Assembly: GCA_932294295.1 (NCBI GenBank)
Contig: OW028583.1
Span: 771,501-835,500, forward strand
Direction: 5' to 3'
Source of the DNA: Alitta virens
Taxonomy: Eukaryota > Annelida > Polychaeta > Phyllodocida > Nereididae
Length of the DNA: 64,000 bases
A program made the translations under genes and the position numbers. The notes beneath the pieces were generated by a model. It searched no databases, had not been told where the DNA came from, and was given only the letters and a program-made list of their open reading frames with translations. Of this stretch, positions 25,001 to 39,200 are shown piece by piece (the stretch's first letter is position 1; each line of letters opens with the position of its first letter).

Positions 25001-28000
25001 ATAGAGTGTGGATTAGGGCTTTACGTCCTGTATTTCTGCACCTGAATGGCTAATTAGGTCAGGCAGGGACCATGGCAATGAGACGAAGGATGAAACAGCC
25101 ATCCAACTTAGGCTCAACAGGGAATTGAACCCGGGACCCAGTGGTTGGAAGCCCAAAAACGGTGTTTACTGCATGAGCGTCAAATAAACCTAATATTTTG
25201 TAGTCGACAAATGTCTCATTTGAAGTTATTGTAAATATTTGAGCTGCATCGTTGCTACTGGACTGAGTCTTAGTTAGTTTATATGACCAGATGTAGGCAG
25301 ATGTTATGATGAGATGATAAGGCTGCTTGGAGTCCACAACATGCTACCCTTTTACCCCATGGGTGAGGCCTTTTACTTGTCTCAGCATAGACGAGTACAG
25401 AGCACTGCCACTTTAACGTCACATGCGATCGACATTTAGCTGAGATGTAGCTCATGAAGAATTCCCGGGTCGGGGATCGAACCCAGAGTTTTCCGCAGCT
25501 CTATCAGATGACTAATTTATAAATCTCAAGGTCACCCAGCTTATTTATATACAATATTATTATACATACATAAGAGGGTTCTGTGAATACAGTTGGTTTA
25601 AACTGTATCTAGGTTTAAGACCATTTAAATATCTAACTACAATCAATTTTAAATTTGTAATTTTTTTTTTTACAACTATTAAAATCACTAATTACAATCA
25701 AGTTGATATAATATTTATTATGCATTATTTTCAAGTATTAAAATCACTAATTGCAATCAACTCACCATGCATAGGATACTCATTTCTATTATAGCCTGTG
25801 GCGAACAAGCGATCCACCATCATGGTTACAGAACTGCAAAAAAATAAATTGCAATAAAAGATTTTTTATATAATATTTCATCGAGTAATCAACACGCAAA
25901 ATTGGGATAGTTGAGGATATATTTGAGTGCTCCAACATAAAATTAATAATAATGTGGACTTTTATATATTATAGCGGAAGACATCAAACTGTGTTACTTG
26001 CTGACCAAAATAACAGTAGTGTGATAAACTTGACAGTGAAGTAGTTGCTAATTATAGTATTATCTGTGGTGGGGTGGGTGATTAGGGCTTTACGTCCTGT
26101 ATTTCTGCACCAGTTGGGCTAATTAGGACAGGCAGAGACCATGGCAATGAGACGAAGGATGAAACAGCCATCCAACTTAGGCTCAACCGGGAATTGAACC
26201 CGGGACCCAGCGGTTGGAAGCCCAGAGCGCTACCTCTGAGCTAGGCCCCCCGCCCTATTATCTGTGGTGATTTCACAATCATATTAATGAGCTGAAGACG
26301 TAATTATAATGTAATTTATTTAGCACTACTGACACAGTTTAATGTCTTTGTCTGTAATCCAAATATACTCACAACTCTCTGTATAATCAAATTCCGGATG
26401 AATTGAGGCAAAAGATAAAGGGAAAATAAACAATTAGTCATGCAGAACATGGATGAATTAACAGGAGTTTTAAGGAATCGAAGGTAAGGTGTTTATTTCA
26501 CAAGCAATATACAATTCATACTTTCATTAATCATAATACAAAATCTAGTGATAGTGTTCTGTTGGAAGCTGCGGATAAGATAGTTATTTTCATAAAATAT
26601 GGTCGACTCTAGACAGCTGTAGCAACCTATTCTTGGCTGTAGCTATAACTGGCTAAAGTCAGTCGCTTCTGTCTACTCCTAGCTTATAGTCGGCTTTAAC
26701 CTTTGTAAATGTAAGATTTTATCTAATATAATTAATTATCATAAATATGTATGTACAATAGCCATGCATCTTTTCAACAAAAGATTACGTAATTTTAGAT
26801 TCGGCTTTGAGTAGCCAGCTATAGCCAGATAGTTTCATTTAGTGGTTGGTAGCATCGTACAGCAGAAGTTGTCTAGCTTTGTCTCGGTTCAATTTGACAG
26901 TCTGTTTTTAATGAAACATTGTCAAACTGTATTGTCATTATTGAGAACTGATATGGCTTTTATTTTTTGGTTATTTTTACAGTGTTTGTGCCATTGTGGG
27001 TCTTCAGTGGAGCCAAATTACATATTTTCAGCTAGGTATATGGCTTGCTTTGGCTTGTTTTTGCTTGCTTTGGCTTGTTTCGGCTTGCTTTGGCTTCTTT
27101 TAGCTTGCTTTGGCTTGTTTTTGGTTGGTTTGAACTGTTTTGGCTTGTTTTAACTTGCTTTGGCTTGTTTTGGCTGGTTTTGGCTTCCTTTGGCTTCTTT
27201 TAGCTTGCTTTGGATTGTTTTGGGTTGGTTTGGCTTGTTTTGGCTTGTTTTAACTTGCTTTGGCTACCTTTAGCTACCTTTAGCTTGTTTTGTTATTGCT
27301 TCAGCTAGCTCTGGGCAGCTGAAGTTGGACGTTTTCGGAGAGTAGTACTGTATTCATTTATAATTTACAGCGGCTAAAAGCAATTGATTTGTTCTCTCTG
27401 CCAAATTACAAGAGACCCTACTAGCAGATGTCCACTCTATGTCCAGCCATGCCACACTGGTCAGTTTCATCTGCTCTGTTCCCAGACCCTGTGGTCATTT
27501 CAAAAGCGTTCTGAAGTCACCATGGCAACAGCATCAAAAGCCATACGTTGGCCTTGCTATTTCCGGTACAAGGAAACGTCATTATCTTAAAGTGTAGCAG
27601 AAATGTGCTCCCTCCTGAATGCTTTCAAATTTTCTAAAATATTTTTGTATTACTGATATAAACATTATAGCTTATGTTGATAAAGATAGCATAAATATAA
27701 ATAAATTGTATATTATAAATATAATTATATTAGTATAATATGAATAATAAATACTGACCCCTCTCTGTCCTCCATACTGAAATAATATAAAATAACGAAA
27801 TTTGAATAATGTAAATCAGCAATAATAATTGATAAATACTATACATTTCAAATATAATGTTTGCAAAATGCATTAAAGATATTTTCATACATTTGGAATA
27901 TGACAAATACAGCTACAATCATATGAAATGTAATTTATTCTACACTCGGCGACAGTAAAATTCGCCACGACAACGAGATTCGCCACCCCCCTAATACTCA

Positions 28001-28585
28001 ATTATACACCTCGCAAGTTCATGATTGTTACAAAACTAATTGTTTATATAATTGACAATACTCTGTCACCCCAACAGCCATCTAATAAATGTTTATTGCA
28101 CTTTATTACGAGTGGCGAATCTCGTTGTCGTGGCGAATTTCACTGTCGCCGAGTGTACACCGTGCACAAGTTCAGTACTTTGTGACCATGACAACACTAA
28201 AATACAGGTGCTTTTTTTATTATAAATAGACAGATATTGATATCTAAATATGACATGTCCAATAACAAAACTACAGCGAGTGGAAAATATCAAGTTGAAA
28301 CATATCGAGTCGTGTTAATTTGTGTTTTCGAAATCATCTTATTCCGCTGAGAAGCCGTGCTTTCTTATTTGCTTGCATTTGCGAAAATTTGAAATCAGAA
28401 ATTGCCAGTTCACATATAGAACACAAGACACTATACATGAGAGTGCAGACATAATTGAACAACATGAAGGAAGGAAGGAAGGGGGGGAAGGAAGGAAGGA
28501 AGGAAGGGAGGGAGGAAGGGGAGGGAGGAAGGAAGGAAGGAAGAAAGGAAGGAAGGGAGGAAGGAAGGAAGGAAGGAAGGAAGGA

Positions 28586-28631
<46 letters not shown>

Positions 28632-31600
28632 TAGACAGATAGATTGATAGATACTACAAAACACCAAATTATCTATAACAAGACAGACAGACAGACAAAC
28701 AGACACCAACGAGGAACCACAGATTAATATAGATTAATATAGACATTAGTGTGTGGCCAAAAATATGTGCAAATTATGCTTCACAATATTTGTAAATTAA
28801 GTGCACTAATTACAAGTGCATTGTGCATTTTATTTCTTGCAGTTTTTGTGTGAAGTGACCAAGCATTGAGAAAATTGTTTTTGAATTTTACCCAGTTCGT
28901 ATTTGCCTTTTAACGTGTTTCTTGTGTTGGTTTCTAAGGGGGAAAATAACACCACAACAAGACAAATTGTACTTTTTTTTCCTTTTTTTTTTTTTTTACT
29001 AATTACACAAATTGGGAATAAATAGGAGAATTTTGGCTTTTTTTTAGTTTGAATATTTGACTCAATACCTTGGTTGATCCTCCATCCGCAACATTCTGAA
29101 ACAGAAAATAAGGAAATTATTAAATATGGAATTAAATTAATTATTAGCAAACGAGAAAACACCATATAAATATTGTAGATAATAATAAAATATATTAAAT
29201 TAAGGAAAAAGTTGATTTCATCAGGAAAAGATGATGCATAATTAAATGATATGACATGCAAGGAGGTTCGATGATTGATTGATGAATAGATTGATTGATT
29301 GATTGATGGATTGCTGGATGGATTGAATCAAATTGATTGATGGATTGATTGAATCAAATTCATTGATTGATTGATTGATTCATTAAATGGTTGTCTGGTT
29401 GATTGATTGGCTGGCTGACTTATTCATTCATTCATTCATGCATTCATTCATTTCTTGATGGGTTGATATGTCTTTTAGCACTCAGTCTAGCCTATTGATT
29501 GATGGTTGGTTGGTTGGTTGATTAATTATTTGACTGATTTATACCCTGGTGGTGAACTATTGCATTTGTTTAATTCACTCTTATGTAAGTTATGTAATAA
29601 TCGACACATTTATGTCAACAGCAACAATATCTTACAAAAAAATTATATACAGTCAACCCTCACTTATCCGAGCCTCACTTATCCGGTTCCCACGCTATCC
29701 GCACACAGTTGACTGGGAACAAATCTACTTTGTGCATTTATATATATATTCAGTTATCCGGTTCCCTCATTTATCCTCACAGTTAACTGGGGGTCGAAGG
29801 TGTGCGGATAAATTACTACTCATTGTGTATGGGCTATTCAAAGCACAAGCTCTCAGTTATGCTAGTCTACAATGTTGTGGTCAGTGCATTATTTGTGCTA
29901 CAGTCAACCCTCATTTATCCGCACACCTTCGTCCCCCAGTTAACTGTGCGGATAAATGAGGGTTGACTGCAGCACAAATAATGCACTGAAGGTGTGCGGA
30001 TAAATGAGGGTTGACTGCAGCTCAAATAATGCACTGAAGGTGTGCGGATAAATGAGGGTTGACTGCAGCACAAATAATGCACTGAAGGTGTGCGGATAAA
30101 TGAGGGTTGACTGTAGCACAAATAATGCACTGAAGGTGTGCGGATAAATGAGGGTTGACTGCAGCAAATAATGCACTGACCACAAAATTGTAGGCTAGCA
30201 TACTATACACAATGGGCAGTATAATACTGGTGTGAGCAGGCTGCTGGTTGTAGTGTAACCCTCAGCGGTAACCCTCCCCTCTAGCTACCCTGGGCTCCTA
30301 GGCTCGGGCAGTGAGGGGTTTTAGCCTTGCCTACCCTCTGCATGCAACTGAGCTCCACTGACCCTCTGGGCTTAATGCTGGCAGTTTATTACATCTCCCA
30401 ATACCCTTGATTCGATTCGCCCTTTCTCAGATCAGTCTAGAGAACTCAGCCAGGGAAGCTTATAGGATGCATAACACCTCCTTGCTGGACCCCTGCTGCA
30501 TTTTATAGTGTTATCTGTCACTCTTATGTCATTGTGATTCACAAAGCAATATAACTGGACCAAAACCAGGTTTATATGCATTATTATATAATATTAATTT
30601 GGATACAGTAAGACTATGTTATATGACAATGACGTAAAATAGTCTGCGTGTGTGAGGTCACTATGCAGCCTGTTTTGGTAACATTGTCTTTTGTACTGTA
30701 GCAGTTCTTATTAGAAATAATCCTATACATGGATTTGTAATTATAAAATCTAATATATAGCTAGATAGATAGATAGATAGATAGATAGGTAAATATATAG
30801 ATAGGTAAATAGAAAGATAGATAAGATAGATATATAGATAGATAAGATAGACAAATAGATAGATAATATAGATAGATAAAATAGATGGATAGATAGGTAG
30901 ATAGATAGATATGGAAAGTGCGGCCCTCTAAGGCAAGTTCTTGCCACTATCAAGGGTTGATTGATGAGGTGAGAGAGAGAGGAGGAGTCCACCCATGCTA
31001 CACATTTACCCCATGGGTGGAATCTTTTACTTGCCTCAGCATAGACACTAGGTACAAGGGACCGCAAATTTAACGTCTCATGCGATCGACATCCAGCTGC
31101 TGGGATGTAGCTCATGAAAGGTTGCCTAGGCCCGGGATTGAACCCGGGTCCTTCAGAGGACCAGGCGAGTGTCTTACCACTAGACCACCCAGCTGCTAAT
31201 GGACACTTCATGACACATGCAACACAAAAAAAATCGATGTACACTTAAGTTTGTTTAATGTTATTTCAGTCATATATTCTGCAAGTAGCTGAACTTAACT
31301 GGAAATATGACCAACAATATAGTCATTATTTCATGATAACTCACATTTGGAAAAACTCACTCACCATGCATGACCCACTAATAATATAACTCTTATATTA
31401 ACTGCTCACTCATCAAACTTTATAACTCAGTCACCATAACTGTTAAGATATTATGTAAGGTCACTCAACATGAGAACACAACCATAATTAGCTCCTGCAT
31501 GTTCATACAATGTAACTCACTCAAATATATTTCCAACCCACTTTTTATGCTAAACTCACTCATCGTCATGACTTATATATCACATTTATTTGTACAAATA

Positions 31601-32456
31601 ACCATATACTTAGAGTTATACATTTTTAATTAAATTCATGTAAATATAATTTTGGTAATTTATGAAAACGTCATTGATTTCATTGCCTGTCAGCTTTAAC
31701 TGACTTTTAGTCCATCCCGGGTCATTGAAAGTTCTTGCACAAGGGCCGCATATGATATACCTCAATAGAGTCTTTTCACTGAGCAGCCCTGAATTCAGCA
31801 AGACATAAGTTTGTTCTTCCCCTCTTATTACTCATTTTGCTTTTCAGACACAATAGATCATACATAACTGTTTCCAATAATATAATTTTCTCAGGGAAAT
31901 AACAGAAATCAACTGAACGATAAGATGTCAAATATACATTAAAATGCACTAAAAATGCTGCTGCTGGGATTCACTCTCCTTCAGCCAATCACAGCCAAGG
32001 GCGGGAACTTTTTCAGCCAATAGAATTGCAGTATTCTGTCATAGCCACCTGGTGGAAATATAAAGAACTTTAGAGCTCAATAATGAGAGCTCCATAATGG
32101 TTATTTTAATGGCTGCCTTAGCTTGCTTAATGTTTCCTGTTAGCTCAGTGATGTTCATCACTCACTAATCATGCCAACATTTCTAATTCGTATTTCAGCA
32201 GTCGACATGAGTTATAACCAGATCCCTGGGAGACATAACTTACCCACTGGGAACCAGGGAGCATTTGGTAATTTGTAAAAAGAGGAATGCAGCATCATGA
32301 AGCTTATTGCATACCCCAGCATAAACAAACAGATTCCCTCAGCAGCTCAATATGGACTTCATGGCTTTCCAGTATAGATACGCAGTCATGTTGAACCTCA
32401 GTTTTTTCTATGCTGTTGCTTCAATTCTGTCCAAAACTGTTAAACTGTAATGTCAT

Positions 32457-32515
<59 letters not shown>

Positions 32516-35500
32516 TATATTGCACACCATATAGGTGTAATACAAATAAATAGACATACAGAAGTCATAATAAATTAGACACAGAATATTAGATAATAGA
32601 GATTAGAAATGAATATAAAAAAATTGAAATCCAGTCTATCAAGTCTTTTAAATTTTCTCCAAACCCGTGCAGCTCAAGACTATTTCTAGGCAGAGATATA
32701 GTTCCTTTATCATCCCTACACGATGCATAACTGCTTCCGTCGTTGGTGGTATGACCCTGTTGGCCAAGAAAGCTACATTTATAGCTATTATTCCATTATG
32801 GAAGGTCCTCATATAACTGATAAACTAGATTGTTTTATTTGAGCTGTTTATCAATTGAGTGCCCATCTTGTGGCATCTTTGATAAATTTGTTCCTGTACT
32901 GGTTTAGAGTCAATGAGCTCAGGCAACATATAATTAATGTTTTTGAATTATGATCCTGCCTCACACAAAAAGGTTAGCAAATACAGTACACCTTTTTTGA
33001 AAGTGGCTCGGAAAAAGTGCTGTATAGCAGACCCATATTTATGACCGTATTTAGCTAGCCTCATTGCCAGGCCTATGACGTAACAATACTGAATCCATAC
33101 ATGACGTCACAAATAAACGACAGCGGTGATCATTTTCAAGGCAAGAACGTTGTTTATTTACCACCCCCAAACCCCCGCTACAGGATACAAAAAACGTTTT
33201 GTTGTGTTTGCCAACACTAAATTTGGTAAAAAAATTGTGATTTATGTTCATATTTAATGGACGCCAAATATGGGCATAAATTTCGGTCGGCTATACTGCA
33301 CTAAACCCAGTGGCTCATTACACAAGAGCTGAACTAAGCTAGAAAGATATCCACACCGTCTTCTGCAATGTCACCCTTTTCACACAGCGGCCATGTTGGT
33401 ATTTTTGTCTCATTGACCTCTCTTTGCACTAAGAACCAGTATTGTGACGTCATCAGTAGACAATAGTCATGGTGAGGTCACAGAGTGCAAGAACAATGGA
33501 GAGGTAATGATGTCATAATATATGACGTAATCAAAATGAGGTCAATGAGGCAAAAAAACAACAACAACAACATGGCTGCTGTGTTAAAAGGGTCAGATAT
33601 TCCAATAATATTAGCCATATCTATTCTTTATGGTCCACAGTTTGTGTTTAATTCAATCAACAGAGGACAAGTTAGTTTCATGTCATTTTGGATATAAACT
33701 GAAAACAAAGAGTCCTTAAGTATTGTTAAACATATAAATGCACTCTAGAATAGGCAGATTTGACTAATGGGAAGAAAAACTACCCCTCCGAAGCAGATAC
33801 AGCACATTTCGATGACGTCTACAATGTAATTCATTGCAACAAAAATGACATCACAGAAAATGTCATCAAACAATGTTTATTCGTTTTGGTGCAAGCAACC
33901 TCTGATGGTACTTTGCTTCCCATTGTCAGTAAAAACTAACGACCCACACCATATATAACATTTAGTCATTCAAGACTACCTTTGTTTGCAACATTTATCG
34001 ATGGGACAAACAAAACCATTCTAATCATGTAACCGCAGGGGCTTTTGGAAATCATGCACTGCATGACAATCATGTCGATCAGTCTCTGTCTCGGAAACGT
34101 CTCTCATTCCCTGTCTCTCATTCCAAGTCTCTCATTCCTCTCTCTTTCTCTTGAGTCTCTTCTTCTGACGAAATGTGATCAAGATAAATCAAGCGCTCAA
34201 ACGAAGCGTTCAGGCGCCCAATGACACGTATTGATTTTCACAGAACAAAAATGGCGTCAACTCATTTCGCCCGAAAGACGCTTTGGCCGCAAAGAAACAG
34301 GCCCTAGAGACAAAGTATGCTTGATTCTGTTCCTATGTATATTGCCCATATGTTGAAAGTGTACTCGAAAGCATTACGATAATTTCATAGTGTATTATTT
34401 TCATGAAGGACACTAAAAAATATCCGGTTGATGTGTAATAACATTAATATGGTGTAAACCAGGAGACAGATCTTGCTCAAGGTCTAAATACAGGCAAACC
34501 CATCTATAAGCACGATTATAACATAAAGGTCTATGAGGACTTCATTCAAACAAACTATTAAATTTTGTCAATATTTTAAACCAGGCCGACATATAATGAA
34601 AGACTCTTTGACAGTAAGAAACGGTTCATTTTAAGCAGATCCAATGGGGAGAAAAAGGTACCGCCAGAGGTCACTGACACCGTAGGAAATATTGTTTGAT
34701 GATGTCATCTATATTGTGACGTCATCCATGCAACAATGGTGAAGTGACTTCATCGCATTGTCCTTTTACTCGCGACAGTCGTAGTGCCCCCTGTAGGCTC
34801 TGTTACTTCTTCTCCCCATTGTATGAGATGGTTATATGAATGAGGAAGGGTTAAACCAGTATTTAACATCTCAATGCTACGGATCTGAAGCTAAGCTATT
34901 TTATATGGAACAGGCTACACAATGAAGACTCAGCATAGGCTCCGAGTAAAAGGCACCTCTAATTCAACGCCTCATCTGATCGACATCCAGTTGCTAAGAT
35001 GTAGCTCATGAAAAGTGCCCAGGCTGGGAATCGAACACTGGGACCTTCGGTAGGGCTGTATCTGCTCTTATACTCCACCACGTGACCTTTTCTATTGTTC
35101 TTTTGCATGATATAACCAACGAAAATGTTAGTTAAACTCCCTCCTGAGTGCAAACTGAACTTGTTATGCGTAATAAAGGCAGCAAAACAAAACAAACAAT
35201 CAAACAAAATAGTAAATATACCTGATGGAGTATAAGTTGGTTATGTCAATGTTTTCTTGCTTATATCCCTCCGCCTTCGGCGTCAGGCTATAACCAACAA
35301 AAATGTTAGTTAACTCCCGACTATGAGGGATATAACAGTCCCCTAACAGTAACTACATCTACTTAAATTTAACGATATCCTAACACAGCCTCAAAAGCAA
35401 AATTAGCATCATGATGGTGAAGTAATTAGCCCCATGAGTCACTCGCTCAGATACATTTGCCTAGATGTCACTCGGGTCTCCCCTGCAACATACACCATGA

Positions 35501-36129
35501 ACAGCCACTTGCCAAGAGCAGTCTACAGTGCCCCAGTCAGCCAAGGACTTGAATAATTAATAAAATGGCAGCCAAGCCTTCTATTTTAGTGTCAGGAAAA
35601 TAAAATTACGGGGCGATATTGAGGCATCCGTTATCGTGAATTAGTTTAGCATGAAGATAAATGGCTCCATCAACCGAAACAAAAGTGATGCTAGTGGAGT
35701 GACATGGCAGAGGATACAGCATTTATAAAAGGTTTATTAAATAATGTAAGAGTATAATTTAGGCACTATATATCATGTTGAATTGTTAAATTATTTCTTA
35801 GATACAATGATTGGCAGGAGAGGCAAAAATAAAAGGCGTTTATTCGATCGTGGCAACACTAAACTGAACCAGCCAGTCTTTTTCAACTCCTCAGGGAGAA
35901 CACACAGATTTTACAGCGAGTGACTAGATACTCTGCATCGCAAGCACTGTCCATCATCAGCTTCTGATTTATCGCATCTAGGAGGAGTCAAACAAGGAGG
36001 TACCAAGAATCACTCAATTGCTCCGTGGTATGATGTGACTCGAACCAGCAACTTTGTATATCTATCTACCTATCTACCTATCTTCTATCTATCTACCTAT
36101 CTATCTACCTATCTACCTATCTATCTGTA

Positions 36130-36162
<33 letters not shown>

Positions 36163-36240
36163 ATCTATCTATCTATCTTTCTATCTATCTACCTATCTAT
36201 CTATATACCAAACTATATATCTACCTATATATCTATCTAC

Positions 36241-36276
<36 letters not shown>

Positions 36277-39200
36277 ATTCTATCTATCTATCTATCTATA
36301 TTCTATCTATCTATCTACATCTCTATCTATCTATCTTCTATCTATCTATCTACCTATTTATCTACCTATCTACCAAACTATCTATCTATATATCTACCTA
36401 ACTACCTTCCTATCGATCTATCTATCTATTTACCTATCTGTTTGTGGGCAGCATGAGCATTGATCTGGTTGGCACAGCGCGTTGTTGTTGAGCAGGGTGC
36501 AATTCCAATCGAGAGACTTGGGCCAATAGCCGTCCCAGGTGGCCTCAGCTGTGTATATGGCAAGCGGACTACAGAGATTGCCCATACACACTGCCCGTAT
36601 TCACTGCCCACATTCATTGCCATATACAGTGCCCATACAGAGCCACTTATGGACGGAGCCAGTTATAGACAGAGCCATAGGGAGTCTTGCTCCTAGCCAG
36701 TTATATACATTTGTCAATATGTGACACTGAACATTTTCATATAGTTCCATCATACTCACTTATGGCTGCCATGGGGTCAATAAAACTGTACTACGTGGCC
36801 AAATGTGCCTCGTGCATTTTCCATGCGTTTGGATAAACGCATGGAAAATGCATGGTTTTTGCCTCATTATAATTAGCTAAAAACCATGCGTTTTCCATGC
36901 GTTATCCTTCTCATGGAAAACACACATGGCACATTTGGCCATGTATGAAATTGGGCAGCTAGAACTTGTCAAAACAGTTAAAAGAGGCAATGGCAATTAT
37001 ATAATTTTTTTTATTATTATTTCTTATTCATAGTCTAGAATATTCGCTCAAGCAGTTTCAACAGACTTTACAATTACAGTCTTGGCAGGTCAATCCAGAG
37101 TCTTTCTCAACTCCCTGGGGAGTATTCAGCCTTGCACACGGGGTTAACCGCAGGGGCTTAAGAGCTCACACCAGTGCCATCACTGTGGGTGCCTAATGCC
37201 AAGTACCCATTACACCTGGGTGGGGGGTGTACATCTTGCCATGTATTTATCTGATTTGTAAACAGTGTCATTCTGTGACTAGTCACTGAAGCTAGGACAA
37301 ACGTGATGAGGGTATGACATAGCTAGAAGTCATGCAGCTGGGTGGCCTAATGGTTAAGTCACCCACCTATACCATACTGGCCAGTTCTGCTGAAGGTCCT
37401 GGTTCATTTGTTGGTCCGGGCACTCTTCATGAGCTACATCCCAGCTGGATGTCAAATGTTTGCCAGAGATGTTTTAACAAATGCCTTGTACTCTGTGTGA
37501 TCCCTACCACTGGGTAAGTTCGATGTGTAACATGGTGGGGACTCCCAGCAGCTCTATCATCTCATTACTACATCTGCCTCTGAGCTTCAGACCAGTAGCA
37601 ATGAAACACAGACATAAATTTACCCCATAAATGGGGTTGTAATTTGTTCCAGTTTAAACATCAAGTGTGGACATGGCAGAAAATTTTAACCTGGACTCAA
37701 ACTTGCATTTATTTGCAATTTCCATACATACGTACTTATTATCCCGGTAGCTAATTTTCAAAGTGAGAAGTCAATATTGATAAAAACGCCTCACTAGGGT
37801 GTGATGATCATTACTTAATCAATCAATCATGTATCGATCTCTAATAGCCCCTTGAGGCATAAATAATATGAAATACTTTTACATTTAAGAATAAAAGTTG
37901 ACCTAAGATATATAACACACCTCAGTGGCTCAAAGTTGGCACATGTCGGGCAACATCAGCTGAATGTACGCTCGATGTTGGCAGGACATTGGCACTAATC
38001 AGGCGACCATTGGCGGATGGCCCGATTCGCCATATCAAAAGAAACATGGTAGCCTTCTCAACTCATGCATTCTCCTATATCTAATTGCTGCTGTTTAGTT
38101 TTGGTACAATCTTTGATAATATATAAGTATAAGTACATATGTATGGAAATTGCAAATGGATGAAATATATATATATCTGTATTTCTTATGCATTCATAAA
38201 AATACACAAATCTGGACCAAATGGCTAAGATAAAACTTTATTTATAGTCGGTGTAAAACAAACAATGGGAACATAAGCTATAAAGTTTTTAGCCAACTGA
38301 TAAAATAAAAATAACAAAATGAAAATATATACAAATGATTTGAAAGAGATTATGACTGAACAATACAATGATCATAAATTATTTTACTGACAGATTATGC
38401 ATGTCCACAATTACAACTTTCCAGGGAACTGCAACATCTTAATAAATCTTTGAACTTAGCTAATTCATCTACTTCTTTTAATTCAACAGGTAAAGAATTC
38501 CAAATCATAGCACCTTAATACATAATGGGCCTGAAACCATATTGTATGGTGTCGTAAACAGGCTTGACTAGATGGACAGACAGACAGATTAGCTTAGACA
38601 GAAACATGGGCATTGGGATAGACCCATTATACTGAAACAGACACCCAGTTTGAATTAAGTAATTTGATACATTTTATTGACAGCTATGTTTCAATCATGA
38701 GCATCCTATATCATAATCAATTCAATCATCAAATTGCAAGCTAAATATGCCCAATGCAGCTAGAGCCCATATGGCTTATCAGGGCATATTATGGCATATT
38801 GCCATTGATTGGGGCATATTGGTGCCTATGCCTCAATGCCTGAGACTAGTGTGATCATTTTCACGGTCTATCTGTTGCAGTAGAAGCAGGGGCTATTAGA
38901 GATCGATACATGATTGATTAAGTAATGATCATCACACCCTAGTGAGGCGTTTTTATCAATATTGACTTCTCACTTTGAACATTAGCTACCGGGATAATCA
39001 ATGTTAAAGCTTCAGAGACTTGTTAGGAGACTTTGAGAGACCCAGTAACATTGATAGAAGAGACCTATTTGAGAGACAATGACAGAGGCAAGGGTGGGAC
39101 ACAGCACCAGACAAAAGGACTAAACACCAGAAATCCAATAAAATAAAAATAAAAAGGGGTGCTGTGAAGTAGCCTACAGAGTCACTCCTACTCGCCGAGT

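Noticed and set aside
28830..29261. 143-residue minus-strand frame
   Set aside because: AT-rich intronic sequence with poly-A/T tracts; it overlaps microexon 2 in a different context and has no domain.
29940..30210. Frames reading [10 protein letters not shown] repeatedly
   Set aside because: 48-bp transposon-end repeats; open because 48 is divisible by 3.
36035..36463. Ile-Tyr-Leu-Ser-rich 'membrane protein' frames (also 52868-53507, 61103-61564 and 30750-31244)
   Set aside because: Translations of (ATCT)n arrays and adjoining SINE bodies.
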